From Circinella umbellata (taxonomy: Eukaryota > Mucoromycota > Mucoromycetes > Mucorales > Lichtheimiaceae), in the NCBI GenBank assembly GCA_025093555.1, contig JAIWNF010000055.1, forward strand, positions 62,001-126,000: a DNA stretch of 64,000 bases, written 5' to 3'. Below are positions 24,974 to 38,600 of the stretch, in pieces. Position numbers and translations under genes: made by a program. Position 1 is the first letter of the stretch. Every line of letters begins with the position of its first letter. The notes under the pieces are model-generated. The model had not been told where the DNA came from. It ran no database searches and saw only the letters and a program-made list of their open reading frames with translations.

Positions 24974-27231
24974 GACAATGTAGTACGTTCAACACAACTT
25001 TTTTTTTTGTTTCGTTTTACCAATAAAAATAAAAAAAAAGGGGGTGAAAAAAGAGAAATAAGAAAGCGTGTGAAAAGAAAATAATTCTTCACAAAAATAT
25101 AAAAAATACTATATGTATTCGAAACGCTTGCGGAGGAAGACGAGGGGGGAAGAGAGAAAAAGATTTATTAATGAAAAAGAAAGCGAGAAAGAGAAAAAGA
25201 GAGAGAGAGAGAGAGAGAGAGAGGACGTATGCAGTGAATAAATAAAAGAGGGAAAAAAGAGGACCGTGCAAAATTTCTTGTGTAAAGTGCTTCACATTGA
25301 AAGTGAAGGCACCCGGATCTTCCTCCACTTTTTCTTAGCTTCATTTCCGCACCTTTGCCCCCCTTATAAACCCCTTTTAGTCCTGCTTTTACAACTATCA
25401 TTCAACATTTCTTTTTTCTTCTTGTCCCCCTTTGAAAACTCATGTAACAAAACATCCCCCCCAAACTTTTTTCAACAAGTGTTTTTTTCTTCAAAATTTG
25501 TTAAAAGTTTTAAGTGTTTGATTGTGATTGTGTAATGTGTACAATGTTTCCAAGGATGAGGATAATAACATCTTAATAACAAAAAAGATCAAAGCCGTTG
25601 TGACACATCACAAAAAGTCTCTCTTTCCTTTTCTTTTCTTTCAACATTTCACAAAAATGGGATTTATTAATGTTGAGTGCGCGCTTTCTTCTCACTAGCT
25701 ATTCTTTTTTTGGTCTGAGTAATGACATAATATCTTCTTCAATTTTTTTTTATCAAAAGATAGCAAAGAAAGTCTTATTATAAATAAATTAATACATAAG
25801 TACGACAAAGTTTTTTTTTTAAAAAAAAAAATGATTGAGGGTGGTTATTGATGAAAAAAAGTGAAGGGCATGACGACCGGAGCCTTCCGTTTTTTGCGCC
25901 AAATCAAAAAAATCTGTCATTAGGTTACACAAGTAACAAATGTACGTTGTCACAAAATGATACATGCACGACCTAAAATATGGGATAAACTACCTGCCCT
26001 TTTTTTTATAAGAGAAGAATAGCCATGCCAACAAATGAGAATCTCTATAACAACCACGCATTTCCAATTATCTTTTTTTTTCGGGAGGGGGGATGTTATC
26101 ATTACCCTATGTACAACAGAAATGAATGGAAATAAGAAGTAAAGAGAGTAGGCGGAAGGGCGTTTTTTTTTTCTTTTCACTTTCAAGTGATACGAGACGC
26201 TATCAATATGTGTGACAGATCGGAGCATTTAATTAGCAACTAAAAAAGAATAAGACTGAAGAGACTAAAAATAAAGAGAGAGAACAAGTGTTTCCAACAA
26301 AGCACTTTAACAACAATAGTAAAATCTCTGCACCAATACTATTGTTTAATTCCATTATATTAAAGTACATTGGACAGCAATAAAGATTGTCTTAAAAAGA
26401 TTATTATTACGTTTTTTTTTTTTGCCCTTTAGAAAATGATGTTAGAATTAGATTGAGAAGGAAGATAAGAATGATGAGTGATTTTTTTTTTTCAATCTGC
26501 TTTTCAATAGAGATGTAAAGCTTTTAAGTGGGGTCTCTTTTTTACTCTTTTATATTACTGCTGATGCTGCATCTCATATCAAAATAATGATTTGTTTGGT
26601 GTTTGATACATTTTGTTTGTTTGTTTGTAATAGTTAAAACAAAAAGAAATCATCCGGATAAACTGTGTGAACGGATGATCGTTTTCAACTTTTTGCTATG
26701 ATCAAGAAACAAATAATTATAGTTATTATAGCTTGTAATATTAGTATATATAGTAAGAACTAATTATTCGTTTGACATGTAATAAAACAATGAATGATCG
26801 GCAAACCAAAAAGAAACAATCAACCCACATAGGTAAACATTCATATTTTTATTTTATTTTATTACACTGAAATAAAAAATTTAATACTGATCATTTTGAA
26901 ACAACGGTTAATTACAATAATCTCATTATTTTAAGTAAGGATGTGTACAAAAAAAAGAATAAACAAAGTAGACGGAAAGAGAACGATTTGCTGTTGTAGA
27001 AAAAGAAAAAAAAAGCGGTTTACAAACAAAAAAAAAAGGTGTTTAGGAAAAGGGGGGTGGTGATATTGTTTCTTGCCTTTACGATGCCAAAATATGTTAT
27101 ATATTTTCTTTATAAAAGTGTGTGCATGTATGACCAAAAAAAAAAAAAGAGCTGCGTAAGAACCAGTAAGGTCGGATGGATATAAAGATAAGATAAGAGT
27201 AAAAAAAAAATTATTCTTTTATTTCTCAAAG
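24974..27231. other. Kinase upstream region with GA microsatellite and an inverted repeat
   Basis: About 2.3 kb without a supportable gene. A (GA)n tract lies at about 25198-25223 and reads as CT-rich on the kinase strand, where it may be part of the leader or promoter. An 8-bp perfect inverted repeat (ATCATCCG/CGGATGAT, 26649-26656 and 26672-26679, 15-nt loop) lies about 550 bp from the 3' end of the next gene. Confidence 0.5.
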
Positions 27232-30200
27232 TTATATATGAGGGGATGGTGATGATTTTGCAAATGGTAATGGTGGAAGTGCAATACTACTATCTTGTCG
27301 TGAATGACGTTTGGTTGAAGTAACATTGCTATGATTATTATTACTATTATCGTCCCATAAAAATGCTGTCAAAGGCCGATCAACAATAGCTGTTGAAGAT
27401 AAATTGGGTGGTTGTGGAGGAGGTGGCGCAGGTGAATGCATCCGATCATTATTATTGGATGATGATGATGGAGGTAATGAAGGAGGTGGTTGCATGTAAG
27501 TAGAAGTATTACTTGAAGATGATCGATACCAGGATGGTGATTCTGATGAGGATTGCGGTGGGAGCGGTGGATGAGTACTTGTGCTACTCTCTAAAGAAGA
27601 ATACTGTATGGTCATGTCGCTATGTCCCGAAGTTGGATATGCCGAAGTTGGATTATTATTGCTTTCTGTAGTATTTGTTAAAGATGGCTGTGGTTGTCTG
27701 TTACTCGTAGGTGGATCGGATGACTTGCTATTACTATAATAAGTTGTATTATTAGTTGTTGTTGCTGATGGTATTGAAGATGTTCGGTCGTCTTCGTTAG
27801 ACTGAAATCGATATCCACGACCAGGACTATATTGACCAGTCGCAGTAGGAGCACTTGATATACTACCAGGTCCATTAGCAGCAGAAACAGTGGTACTACT
27901 ACGAGCTATTCTAGTTGTCGATGACGCTGGGACAGGTGAAGATGCGGCACTATCACGTGGATAACTGCTTTTCAAAGGTACGGGTTTACTGTCAGAACGC
28001 TATAATACAGGAATTCCCCATGATTAACAAAAAAAAAAGGAGAAAAAAAGGGTTAATATCATTAATGTAAAAATAATAATAATAGTTATACTATGCTGGA
28101 CTTACAGAACGTGCATGGGTCATATCGGTATAAATCATGTATGTGATGTATGCATGCATTGCATTTCGCTTAATTCTCGGGTTCTGTTTCTAAACAATTT
28201 AGTAAGTAAAAAAAAAGGCCAAACAAAATATATCATCCATCTATCATTCTTTTCTTCTTTTTTTTTAACCCGTGATAACTATCTTAATATTTTACCATGG
28301 ATAAATATTGCCATGAAAAAGCATTTTTTGAAGCACTTGACCGCCTATCCAACTATTATTATATTTATATAGAATATCATTAGACATTATGCATTCAGAG
28401 GAAAGTGGATTAATAAAAAAAAAGTGATTCACTCTTTTTTTTTATATACACAAACATCAAAAATAAAGATACCTCATGCGACGATAGATCTTGTTGCCAC
28501 GTGCTTTCCGTTGCTGCCGACACTCTTGCTGCTTGGTGATGATGAGAATGGTTATATCGATGACGCTTGTCACTGTATAGTTCATTTAGATCTTCAACCA
28601 TAGATTGACCTTGCTCATTAGTAGTATTATAATGGTAACCATGCCATTTACGTTTTGTAGGTGGTCTCGTTTCTTCCGATTCATGAGAATAAACTAATAA
28701 TAACAATAATTTGTTTCATCATTTAAAGTTTGCTTATATATAAACATTTATACTTTTACGCCGTTTCCATTTCCTTTTCTTACACCTCCTTCTCTTTCTC
28801 ATCCAATAATAAGAACAAGCTGTCTTACCATATGATCGCATTTCATTATGATCGGACGACAATGATGCTACTTTGTTATTTTCATCTTCTTCATTTACTG
28901 CCGCCGCCGCTGCTGCTAGAATCATAATAGGATCAGACTCTGTTGAAAGGTCATTAGGTGCATTATATATAGATGAATCTATATATATATAAAAGTTAAT
29001 TTATTTTTTGATATTTAGGAGACGTGGGGGAATGAAGAGAAAAAGATCAATAACATTGTAACAAATAATAAAATAAAATACATACTTTCTTCTTGCCAGG
29101 TGACATTACTATTATTATTAGCCGAATTTATAGTAGAGTTCTCCGATTGTACTACTACTCCTTGACTTGAGGCATCTTGAAGCTAAATAAGTTTATGAAA
29201 TATGTAAATTACTATCATCATTCTATTTTTTTTACTTTTTTAAACTTCAAAACCATATATACCATAATTCCTTTCACTCCTCCCCCAACCTTTTTTTTTT
29301 TCATTCTTATAAAATCCCCTCCCCCCCCCCAAAAAAAAAATACACATATCAGAACATGCCAAACTTCATTTCCCAAACCAATTTCTTTCTTTCCCTTTCT
29401 CTCTTCATGAAATACATATATGAGACTTACAGATGTCAATGAATCGCTATTATTATGATTGTTGTTATTATTGCCTGTAGTTTAATTACTTGATTAATAA
29501 CATAGCGTAAAAATGTTGTTATTGTATTGTATTGTATTTTTCTTTTTACCTAGTAAATTACTGATTGACATTGAATTGCCACCATTACTGGTTGTAGGAC
29601 TTTTTATAGGTGTACTTGTTGCGCTACTACTACTTGCACTACTACTACTGCTACTACTACTGCTGCTACTACTAGATGTACTTTCTACATCACTTTTTGT
29701 TACCACTGGCTGTGATATTTTATATATACATAATCATTATACATATTATTTAAATGTTTGTTATTTTCATAAATATTATCCACTATTTATGTTTTTTTTA
29801 TTTGCTCTCGCCTCACTCAAAACACTCACTCACAAATAAATGGAATAAGAAAAAAAAAACAAACCTTTGTCAACAGTTCATTTGTTTTAGCAGTTGTTTT
29901 ATTCGGGTCATGGTTGGACAATGCGATTAGAATGCAACCTGCTTCTTGGTCAACAGCATCCAATTCTGTATAATCCCGAACTGACGGAGGACAAAAACTA
30001 ATGTCATTTGTTGTTGATGTATTATTAGTGGTTGTAATAGGTGAATGAGGTCGAAGGGAACGGCGGGAAGTAGTACCACCTCGACCCTGATCCCTCGTGG
30101 CAGAAGATTGCGGTTGAATCTTTGGTGGATAACCTAAAAGTGTAATTTGTGCAATGACAGAAGCAGAAGAAAAACGACGATTTAATGTTGGACGTTGTTG

Positions 30201-30338
30201 TTCTTGTTGTAAAGAGTCATTATTGTTATTATTATTGTTATTATTATTAGTAGTGATAGTAGTAGTAGTAGTATTTGTAGTAGTAGTAGGGTCGTCAATT
30301 GACATTGATGCTCGGTAAGAGGATATAGTTGTTGACAT
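27232..30338 (-). CDS. Large Ser/Asn/Thr-rich protein with two ordered motifs, function unknown
   Basis: Eight exons on the minus strand (30338-29865, 29709-29550, 29474-29431, 29182-29086, 28978-28829, 28693-28473, 28189-28106, 27999-27232) give 665 residues. Most of the protein is low-complexity (Thr/Asn runs, poly-Ser, poly-Ala, His- and Pro-rich). Two stretches look ordered: LDAVDQEAGCILIALSNHDP near residue 140, and the 28-codon exon at 28189-28106 encoding KQNPRIKRNAMHAYITYMIY followed by TDMTHARS. A basic segment, PPTKRKWHGYHY, may be a nuclear signal. The composition suggests a nuclear or transcription-related regulator, but that is inference and I do not recognise the family. The small exons were placed by splice signals and frame. 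The acceptor of exon 2 could be 4 bp away. Confidence 0.7.
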
Positions 30339-33300
30339 TATATATTTGTTAAAACAAAAAGAACAACTTTCAACAGGTCAAGACAAGTAGACAGGCCAAT
30401 AGGGTTTTTAGGAAAATTAAAAAAAAAGGGGGGGGGAAGAGAGAGTATGTGTGTATCTTTGTAGTTGAAAGAAGAAAAATATACAAGTATTAAAAGGTCA
30501 CTTTTTTGTTGTTGTAGTTGTCGTTAAAGGATTTGTTGTTTTTTTAAGAAGAAGTAAGAAAAAGAAATAAAGAAAAAAAAAAGAGGGAAGAACAAGAGGA
30601 AGAGGAGTTTTTTTTTTGTTGTTGTTGTATATGTGTTGTGTGTGCGATTTTCGGTTTATGGTTGTTCTGAAGAGGAGAACACACAGCCAGGCCAAAAGGA
30701 TCGTGCGTTAGGAAATGGTTGCACAATGATTTGTGAGAAGAAAGAAGAGAAAAAAAAAAGAGAGAGACAAATAATAATAATAATAGCGATGTTGGCAATA
30801 GAAAGTGTGTCTGTCAGCACATCCACTCCCCACTTTTTCCCTTGCTCCCCCCAAAAATAATCTCAAGACCCCTTTTCCCCCCTTTCTTTACATAACTTTG
30901 TTATAATCGTGTACATAATAATGTCCTGTAATAATAATAATGACTTATTATTATTCAAATTGAATACGATGATCAATCCCTAAATAAAAAAAAAATGAAC
31001 ATATATCTTGTTGCTTAATTTTTATATTCTTATAAATTAAAAAAAACCAGAAAATTTTCGTTGTCATCATTTCTATAATAAACTGATCTATTTTTTTCAT
31101 TTGTTTTCCCGATCTCCATTTTTAATAATAATTTAATTTGTAGACTTTTATTTTTATAACAAATGTAACAATAATTATAGAATAAGTATGTATAAAAGAC
31201 GCAAAAAAAAAAAAAGGATTTTGATATATCATTATTTAGAAGAAGTAAAAAAAGGGGAGGAAGGCTGATGAGAAAGAAGTAGAGAAGGTTTTTTCTTTTT
31301 CTTTTTTTTATCCTTTTTTTTATACTTACCAGGCGGCGGGAACAAACGGTTCCGAGCAGCGATTGAATTACCAAAATTGGGTAGTAAATACTATCTTTCA
31401 ATTAAAATCTCCCAGGCAACCCGTGCGGCGGGGTTAAAGCTAATGAGGGAGGAAGGGACGCAACCAACCTATCTTAAGAGTGGAGGAACTTGTTTTCTAA
31501 GTCAATTGGCAACGTGTGTTTGACACAGTCGACAACAATTATATTATATATATAAAATATTGAGTGGCTATTATTTTTCACTTATTATGTACTTTAAAAA
31601 AGTACATTTACAGTCGCTCATACATAAAAAGAAAATTGATGGTGCACTCCGTTGCTATGACACCCTGTTGCTGAATAGTATAAATCGAATGGTAAACAGC
31701 ATCGATATGTGTACGAGAATAATTAGCTGCACAAGTCAAAGGCTATCAATCAAACACTTTAACCGATTTTTTTAGTTTAAAATAAAAGGTATTCAGGGTT
31801 TACATGACAATTTTATTGTTTAAAGGATCAAATTTCATCTATTGCGGTAAACTATCTGTATTGTTTTTTTTTATTCGAACTATATATCGGATTCTATGTG
31901 CTTTGAGCTTTTATTAGTGACGATCTAGAAGAGTAGATAACAAATAGACCATAGTTCTATCTTTTACTTGAAAAAATGTTTGGGTTCTGTGGCGTTGCAA
32001 TTATTATATTATAAAGAGAGGGTTTCAAAAAATAGAAAGATATTTTACTGGCTGACATAAAAAAAGAATATACAATACGACATACTATTGCTATTGTTCT
32101 TAATGAGCAATGTTATATTTTCTGGGTATTTATCTTCCATAATGACATCCTGATCAGTCTGTTTCAAAAAAGAGAAATTATGGTTTTTTTTTGTTTGCTT
32201 ACCTGGTTTATAAATGTAATACGCACAGACAAATAGAGTAGCGGGGTAATAATTCATTTTTTGACTATGTAGAATATATATATCTTGCCGTGCATCTAAA
32301 CAAAAATAGTTTAAAGGAGAGAGAGCTCTTGGATTGGGGTACACCAGAAACATCATGCAACCATACCCATCACACGATAATACGTACATTATCCCTAGAG
32401 TCTAAAACAATTTGAGCATTTTTTGTTTATGTTTTCATTATTGTATACGTAACATTATAATTTTTTTTTCAATATATACCTTGTTGTTTTAATTGATATA
32501 AGCATACGCTCATCTGATGTGATGATCTATGTTTCTAATTTTTGATCTATCATAGAAAGCTTTTTTTATTCTCAATACATAGAGTGTTTATCAGACAATA
32601 ACATGGCTTGCTAATCCGTATTCATACGTTATGGGTTTGTGTATTTTTTCTTCAAATAATAAATTTTCAATTTGGCTGGTAACTGCTTGATCGTTGTCAT
32701 CTTTCAAAAACCAACCATATTGAATGTGAATATATCATCGACTCAATTGATTGTATTGTTGTTAAGTGTATATGGATTTCTAGATAATAAGTCTTCTATA
32801 TCTATGTTACCCTACTATAGGGTTATTTTTGCAACAATTAAAAAACATATTTCGAAATATAATGTAAAATGTTTTCACTCACTCGATAGAAAACTTTATC
32901 TTTTAAAAAATACCCCGATTACATAAGCCAAGAATTTGCAAAAGCAGGCATACAATTTCGTTATTATTGACTGAAATAAAATTCGACTCTTACCAGAGCG
33001 CCTAAAAAAAACAGCAACGTTATTATTGAGACATTTTTTCTGTTATTCAACATAATAATATAATTACAGCTTGGTGTTATATTTCATGACTAAGATATAA
33101 ATTCTCACATGATGAAAACAATTGATAAAATAAAATAAAAAGCTGCTGTTAATGTACACAAAGAACCCACGCCAAAAACCTGAGTACATAATAATAATCA
33201 GTTGTGAAAACACAAAAATATATCTAAAGGCTCTTCTCTAAAAGATAGTCTATCATAGATTTGTCATATTGTAGGTAGCAAATAAAGAAGATATACAATG

Positions 33301-34554
33301 AATATAATATAATCTATAGTCTATACTAGTAAAAAATTCCAAGAAAAAGATGGAATTCTTATTTTTCGAGGATAACTAAGAAATAAAACGTATTTGAATA
33401 ATTGATTTTATTGGTTATTTGAGTGTATGTTACACATATTACATGTCATACAATATACCTAATATATATATATATATATAATATATCTCAAATGCCTTCC
33501 CGAGATCATGATATTATTCCCATGTAACAGTGCGTTTCTTTTATAAATAAAGCACTTTCCTATATGATACGATACATATACGTAACTAAAACTGGATAAT
33601 TCATAAAATGCTACTAGCACTGAGAAAAGTAATTATCTTAGATAAAAGAATAATATGTTACACTTAAGAATATATCTATAAAAGAAGCATATTTATATTA
33701 TTACTTATTTGCAAATAAATTAAGGAGCTCAATTATTTTTCTACTGTATAACAAACAATAATAACAATTATAGACAACATAATTTAATAAAAGAAAAGAA
33801 CCGGTCGCAAGACAAAATATGAATGAACAGGATTGGGGAATAAAGTAGATTTAGTATATATGATCCCCGGCCCATCGGGCAAGTCATCAACATAAAAAAA
33901 ATCATCAGACTATTTTTTTTTTTTTACCACAGTATGTAAACCAATTTTCATTATAAAGGAAGGGAAAAGAAAAAAAAAGAAGCAAATCAATAACTATTAT
34001 TATTGTACCCACTCATGGTCACTGAATTACGCCATTTAATGTGTTAGAAGCAAAATGAACAGAAAAATTTTGTTTGCTAAATAACAGGTTTTTTTTTCTT
34101 ATGAAAGGCGTGTTGTATAATGTTGTCAAGGCAACCAATAAGTAACACAAATCAAACTAAAATTGTTGCTACCACATGTCGATTACAAATAGAAGCTACG
34201 ATGTAGTGAAGCCGTGAAAAATGTGTAATCATCACTTACCAGAGGGGAAAAAAAGGTTGTTAATATTACAGGGGGTTTAAAGAGAACGAGGAACAGAGAC
34301 AGAGGAAAAAGGAAAGGATCATTCTACACAACTACTTTCTATTTATTATTTACTCCCGATATTACGACGAAAATGTTTTTTGGGTTTCACCGAATCCGCA
34401 TCTGCATTAATATTTAAATTTGTGGTGTGACCATTTTTTTTTATATTCTGTTTCTTTCTCTCTTTCACTCTCTCTAGTTCTTCCTTCTTCTTTCACACAC
34501 ACAACTTCCGTGTTTATTTCTATCTTTTTCTTTGAAGATTGAACATATTATAAA
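30339..34554. other. Long divergent intergenic region with one GC-rich block
   Basis: About 4.2 kb between divergent genes, mostly AT-rich with homopolymer tracts. I find no coding gene that I can support. The exception is a distinctly GC-rich block at 31325-31470 containing several short inverted repeats and, on the minus strand, a perfect 5' splice-site-like CTGGTAAGTATA (31321-31332). Confidence 0.5.
31325..31470. other. GC-rich, self-complementary block of unknown nature
   Basis: It stands out against the AT-rich surroundings. On the + strand, short arms can pair: GGAAC/GTTCC (31340-31354), ATTGAA/TTCAAT (about 31362-31402), and an outer CTCCC/GGGAG enclosing AACCC/GGGTT (about 31408-31452). 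On the minus strand it ends in CTG followed by GTAAGTATA, so it may instead be an exon, for instance a non-coding leader exon of the 30338-27232 gene. No frame through it is fully open on the minus strand. Confidence 0.35.
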
Positions 34555-35083
34555 ATGCCCAGACACGTTCATGGTTCATCATTATATTGGTAAATGTTCC
34601 TTGCCCTTTCGTTAAAAAATGTTCCTTATATTTTTTGTATTAAATCATTATCTACCTCCTCTTATTCTTCTTGTATGCAACATACCAGCTCAAGAGAAAT
34701 AAATAGATGTAGAAAAAATAATAATAAAAAGGAATAAACAACACAAAGACACAGAAATACACATAGATTAACTGATAATCCCTCTTTTTTTTTTATAAAG
34801 GAGTGTACCTCTTACACTTTTAGCAGCAACAACTTATTATACATTAAATAACCGAAAAGCATCTGCGCAGCCACTAAAGTTCGTGCCATCTGGTGAACCA
34901 TCGCATGACTCGGAAAATATGGAACGTATTCGAGCAGATTGGAGAGAACGTAATCGTGGAATTGGATTACGGGATGTGAGGTATTTAAAGATAACAAATT
35001 TAATAAATATTTTTTTTTGAACATGAAAATAACTGTTTATCTTCTTTTATTGTTATTTTAGTCGTAGTGGTGGCGGTGTCTAA
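34555..35083 (+). CDS. Small protein with one hydrophobic segment, function unknown
   Basis: Three exons (34555-34589, 34801-34980, 35062-35083) join in frame to 78 residues. No single frame reveals this gene. The N-terminus (MPRHVHGSSLYW) is basic/polar. It is followed by a hydrophobic stretch, SVPLTLLAATTYYTL (about residues 13-27), that could be a membrane or mitochondrial-targeting segment. A charged region follows (MERIRADWRERNRGIGLRDV) and then a Gly-rich end. Upstream at 34450-34505 is a strong CT-rich tract of the kind seen at fungal transcription starts. I do not recognise the family. A small mitochondrial inner-membrane protein is a plausible guess. Confidence 0.65.
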
Positions 35084-35637
35084 TAGTGTGTGGGAAAGTA
35101 CCACCTCTTTTTTTTTAACCTTCTTCCTCTCTCTACTCCTTTTTTTTTTCCAACATAACACCCAAAAATGAAAATCCGTACGACTTTGTTTATTCCTACC
35201 AATCAAACCAATTCAGAAAGGCCGAAAGGATAAAATGATGTGGTGCTGATCCATAATAATTGTGTTTTTTTTTATTTCTTCTTCTGCAATATACATATCG
35301 TACAACACTTTCAAGCAACCAACCAGTCAAAAAAAAACTTCATATTTTTAACAGAAAAATCAAAGTATGTGATAATCATATTTAATAATAATAATAATAT
35401 ACAATAAAACAAAAAAAAAGAGAGAAGCTATGCATATTTCTTGTTTATTTTTGGTCCTCGGAACGGAAAAAGCCGGAATGGGGGTTTGGGGGATATTGTG
35501 TGTATGTTGTATGGTCTTTTTTTTTTTATTTTGTTTATTATCATCATTTAAAAAAATTATGGGTAAAGCTTGACATTACAAAAGTATATTATTGTTTGTG
35601 TACTCTTTTTTTTTTATCTCCAATAAGAAGATCTCTC
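35084..35637. other. Convergent 3' spacer
   Basis: Probable 3' UTRs of the small membrane-protein gene (+) and the RING/U-box-like gene (-). It is T/A-rich with an (AAT)n-like stretch at about 35381-35400. No gene is seen. Confidence 0.5.
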
Positions 35638-38600
35638 TTACAAATTGACAATTCGAGACCTAAAAAAACAGTTTTTTTTTTTTTGGAGAAACAACTCCTT
35701 TTTTTTTATGAGTCTATTTCAATCTATCACACTGTTTTTATTATGCAGAAAAAAAAAAGATTGATTACTCACCGATATTCTTCAATATTGTCAAAGTCCA
35801 AAACAACTGAAAAAAAAAATGTGTGGGGTAAATAAAAAAAACTACAATCTTTTTTTTTTGAACACAGAAGGACAGTTAGTAAGTGAATACATACCTAAAT
35901 CGCGTTTCGTCAGCGGTTTCTTGGTTAAAGGGCAAATGTTTCGCTTTCCTTCCCAAGATGTCAAGCATCTTACCCATGAATCATATCTATATAAATTATT
36001 ATTATATAAAAAAAAAGATGCGAAAAAAGCTTATAGATTTAAAATTTATTCTCATAATAAAATCATGCGTTCTCATATCTTTAAAAATTGAAAAAACCGA
36101 CCCCATCACATGACCGTATTTTGAAATAGCTGGTTTAAGCACTTCTTCCAAGGTAATTGGATCAATAAATCCGGGAAGTGGATTTGTTGCTTTTACATAG
36201 TCATGTTGATTAATAACTTCCACTTCTCCTTTTTCGTCAATATTATTTGTTGTTTGATCAATTGGTGTTGTAGCAGATGTGATATTATTATTATTATCAT
36301 CACTAGGTTGTTTGTTGTTGTTGTTACGTGGTGATGATGAAGTAGACGGAGATTCAGGTGAAGGCTCGTGTTTATCCTTCTTTCTTCCCATGTTGTTAAT
36401 TGCGTTCCACGAAATTGTTGGCTTCTTTTTGGACGCCAAACCCGCTTCCATAGCGATTGCTGTAGGCCTTCGTTGTCTCTTACTACGACGTCGTGTGTCA
36501 TCAGAATAATCCTGTGAACTATCATCATTATTGTGAACACGCATAGTATAACTTCCCGATCTGTCATTGTCATAGCCTATAAAATCATCCGATGATTCAC
36601 CATCTTCACTTGCACCAGAACCGGACCAATGTCTGTCTCGTCGACGACGACGACGTTGACCTAATGTGGTTTTTGGCTTCGTTTCTTCTTGCTTTTTTTT
36701 CTCTTTCTTTTTTGATCTTGCGCGAGTTGATCTTGTTGTCGTCGTTCTGTTAGTGGCTGAAGGTGATGCGGGTGAACAAGTAGGTGAAGTGGATTTCTGT
36801 TGTGGCTGTTGCTGAGAAGAAGATGAAGATGATGCCGAGGCAGAAGTTGGTGGTAGTGGTTGCGAACAATCATTATTTTTACCTTTTGTGTTGTTAGTAT
36901 TGGCACTACTGCTATTTTCACCTGCTGAAAAGGAAGATGGTATGGGTGGAAGAAGATTACCCGGTGAATGTTTGCTGTGAGTGCGAAATGTCTTTTCCAC
37001 TTGACCATGTGCATTTTTCTTATCGAACAAATAATGAGCTTTGCCTCGATCATCCAATACATAGTTTGGATCTTTAATCTTTTGAGTTTCCACTAATAGT
37101 CGATAAAAATTCGAGCACTATAAAATAATAACAATAACACTATTAGTGTCTGCTACTATAATTATGCTAATATTTATCAACAAGTATTCTTTTAATATTA
37201 CCTGATAACCAACTCGACCAGGGACTTTCATACTGAAAATCCCCCATTGTCCATTCGCACCTACTTCACGGAGTCGATCGTAAAATACTTTCTGCTCCTC
37301 CTAATGTATGTGGAAAGGGTATTCATATGTTCAGCTTTATGGAATGTGTAAGTGGCATCAAGTCAAATGCTGTTCCCTTTTTTCTCGATTAGGTAAATCG
37401 TAAATTAAATTTACCTCTGTCCATTGACCTTTACGTTGAATTTCGCCTGGAGCATTGAATCGATAATAATAACTATTAGGGTTTTGATCAATCATTTGGT
37501 ATGCACGAATACGTGCTTGAGACCATCCTTCAAATGCTTTTTCAGGGTTTTCTTCTTGATGTTTCTGTGCTTGTTGTAATGCTTCATCCAAACCCAATCT
37601 ACCTCCCATTCGATATTGTCTAACAGATAATGAAGTATGTTTATCATTATTAGAAATGCTATCTATATTATTCTATAAAAATATAGGGTATATCAAGAGA
37701 TATTCGTTATAACCCACTTTTTCGCATTATCATTGGTTGTCTTTTTAAGTGTTTCTGAACGCTTTTTTAATAATTGATTGTAAGCAGCTTTTTGATCGGC
37801 TGTCTCTATAAATACAATGAAAAACATTATTTTAATAAATCAATAAGCATACAGAATATTGTTCAGTTATATTATATATACTTACTATTATCAGTTTCGG
37901 TATGAACATATTTAGAAGCAATATGTTTCCGTATTTCTAAAAGATAACCTGGCTTGGTAAGTCGATAAATGACTTCATCCTATACAATTGTTTATCGTCG
38001 GTATTTATCAATCGTTTTTCTTCTTCTTTTGAATATTATTCTTTTTTAATTATTCTCATCAAAGTATATCATATTATATTATTTACTTCGTCACCATCAC
38101 AATCTAGTAGCATGGCTTGAATTTCCTCATCATTTACATGCTCAAACATGACACGAATTCTTTTGGATTTACGAATTTTTTCGCGTCTTTCATATTCCAT
38201 AAATTGTCGTTGTTGTAAGGCAACACGTTGAGCAACAATATCACGTTCTTCTTCTGTTAATTCTTCGCTGAAAAAACTTTGTTTGCGTACTGTTTCAATT
38301 TTTTGACTAATGTTTTTGATAACGATAAGTGTTAGTATATATGTAGGTTGCTTAAAATTGATAAATAACAATAATAGGGGTCGAAAGGAGACATGTCAGT
38401 TAATCTACCTTTCGAGTATGGTCATTTGGAGTAAATTGGGTTGATTTTCTTCAGGCTGGTTTTCTGTATCCTCATTACCATCCAAGTTAGATTTAGAATT
38501 AGCCAACAAACGTACACGATTCTGTAATAACGAGAGATAGTTTGTGTGGGTAAAAGTATATAAGTCCTCTAGTTGCGTCAAAATTAAAGTATGTGGGTAT

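Noticed and set aside
31322..31335. U1 snRNA 5' end (ATACTTACC on the + strand)
   Set aside because: The base after ATACTTACC is A, not the universal U, and the conserved first stem-loop sequence is missing. The same bases read on the minus strand as an ordinary 5' splice site.
31328..31365. SRP RNA helix 8 (ACCAGG ... GAGCAGC)
   Set aside because: The two short motifs fit loosely, but the apical stem does not pair cleanly, and the upstream sequence is a T-rich tract that cannot form the Alu domain.
36193..37062. Long His/Met-rich frames opposite or within the RING/U-box gene
   Set aside because: Shadows of the Ser/Asn-rich linker exon in another frame.
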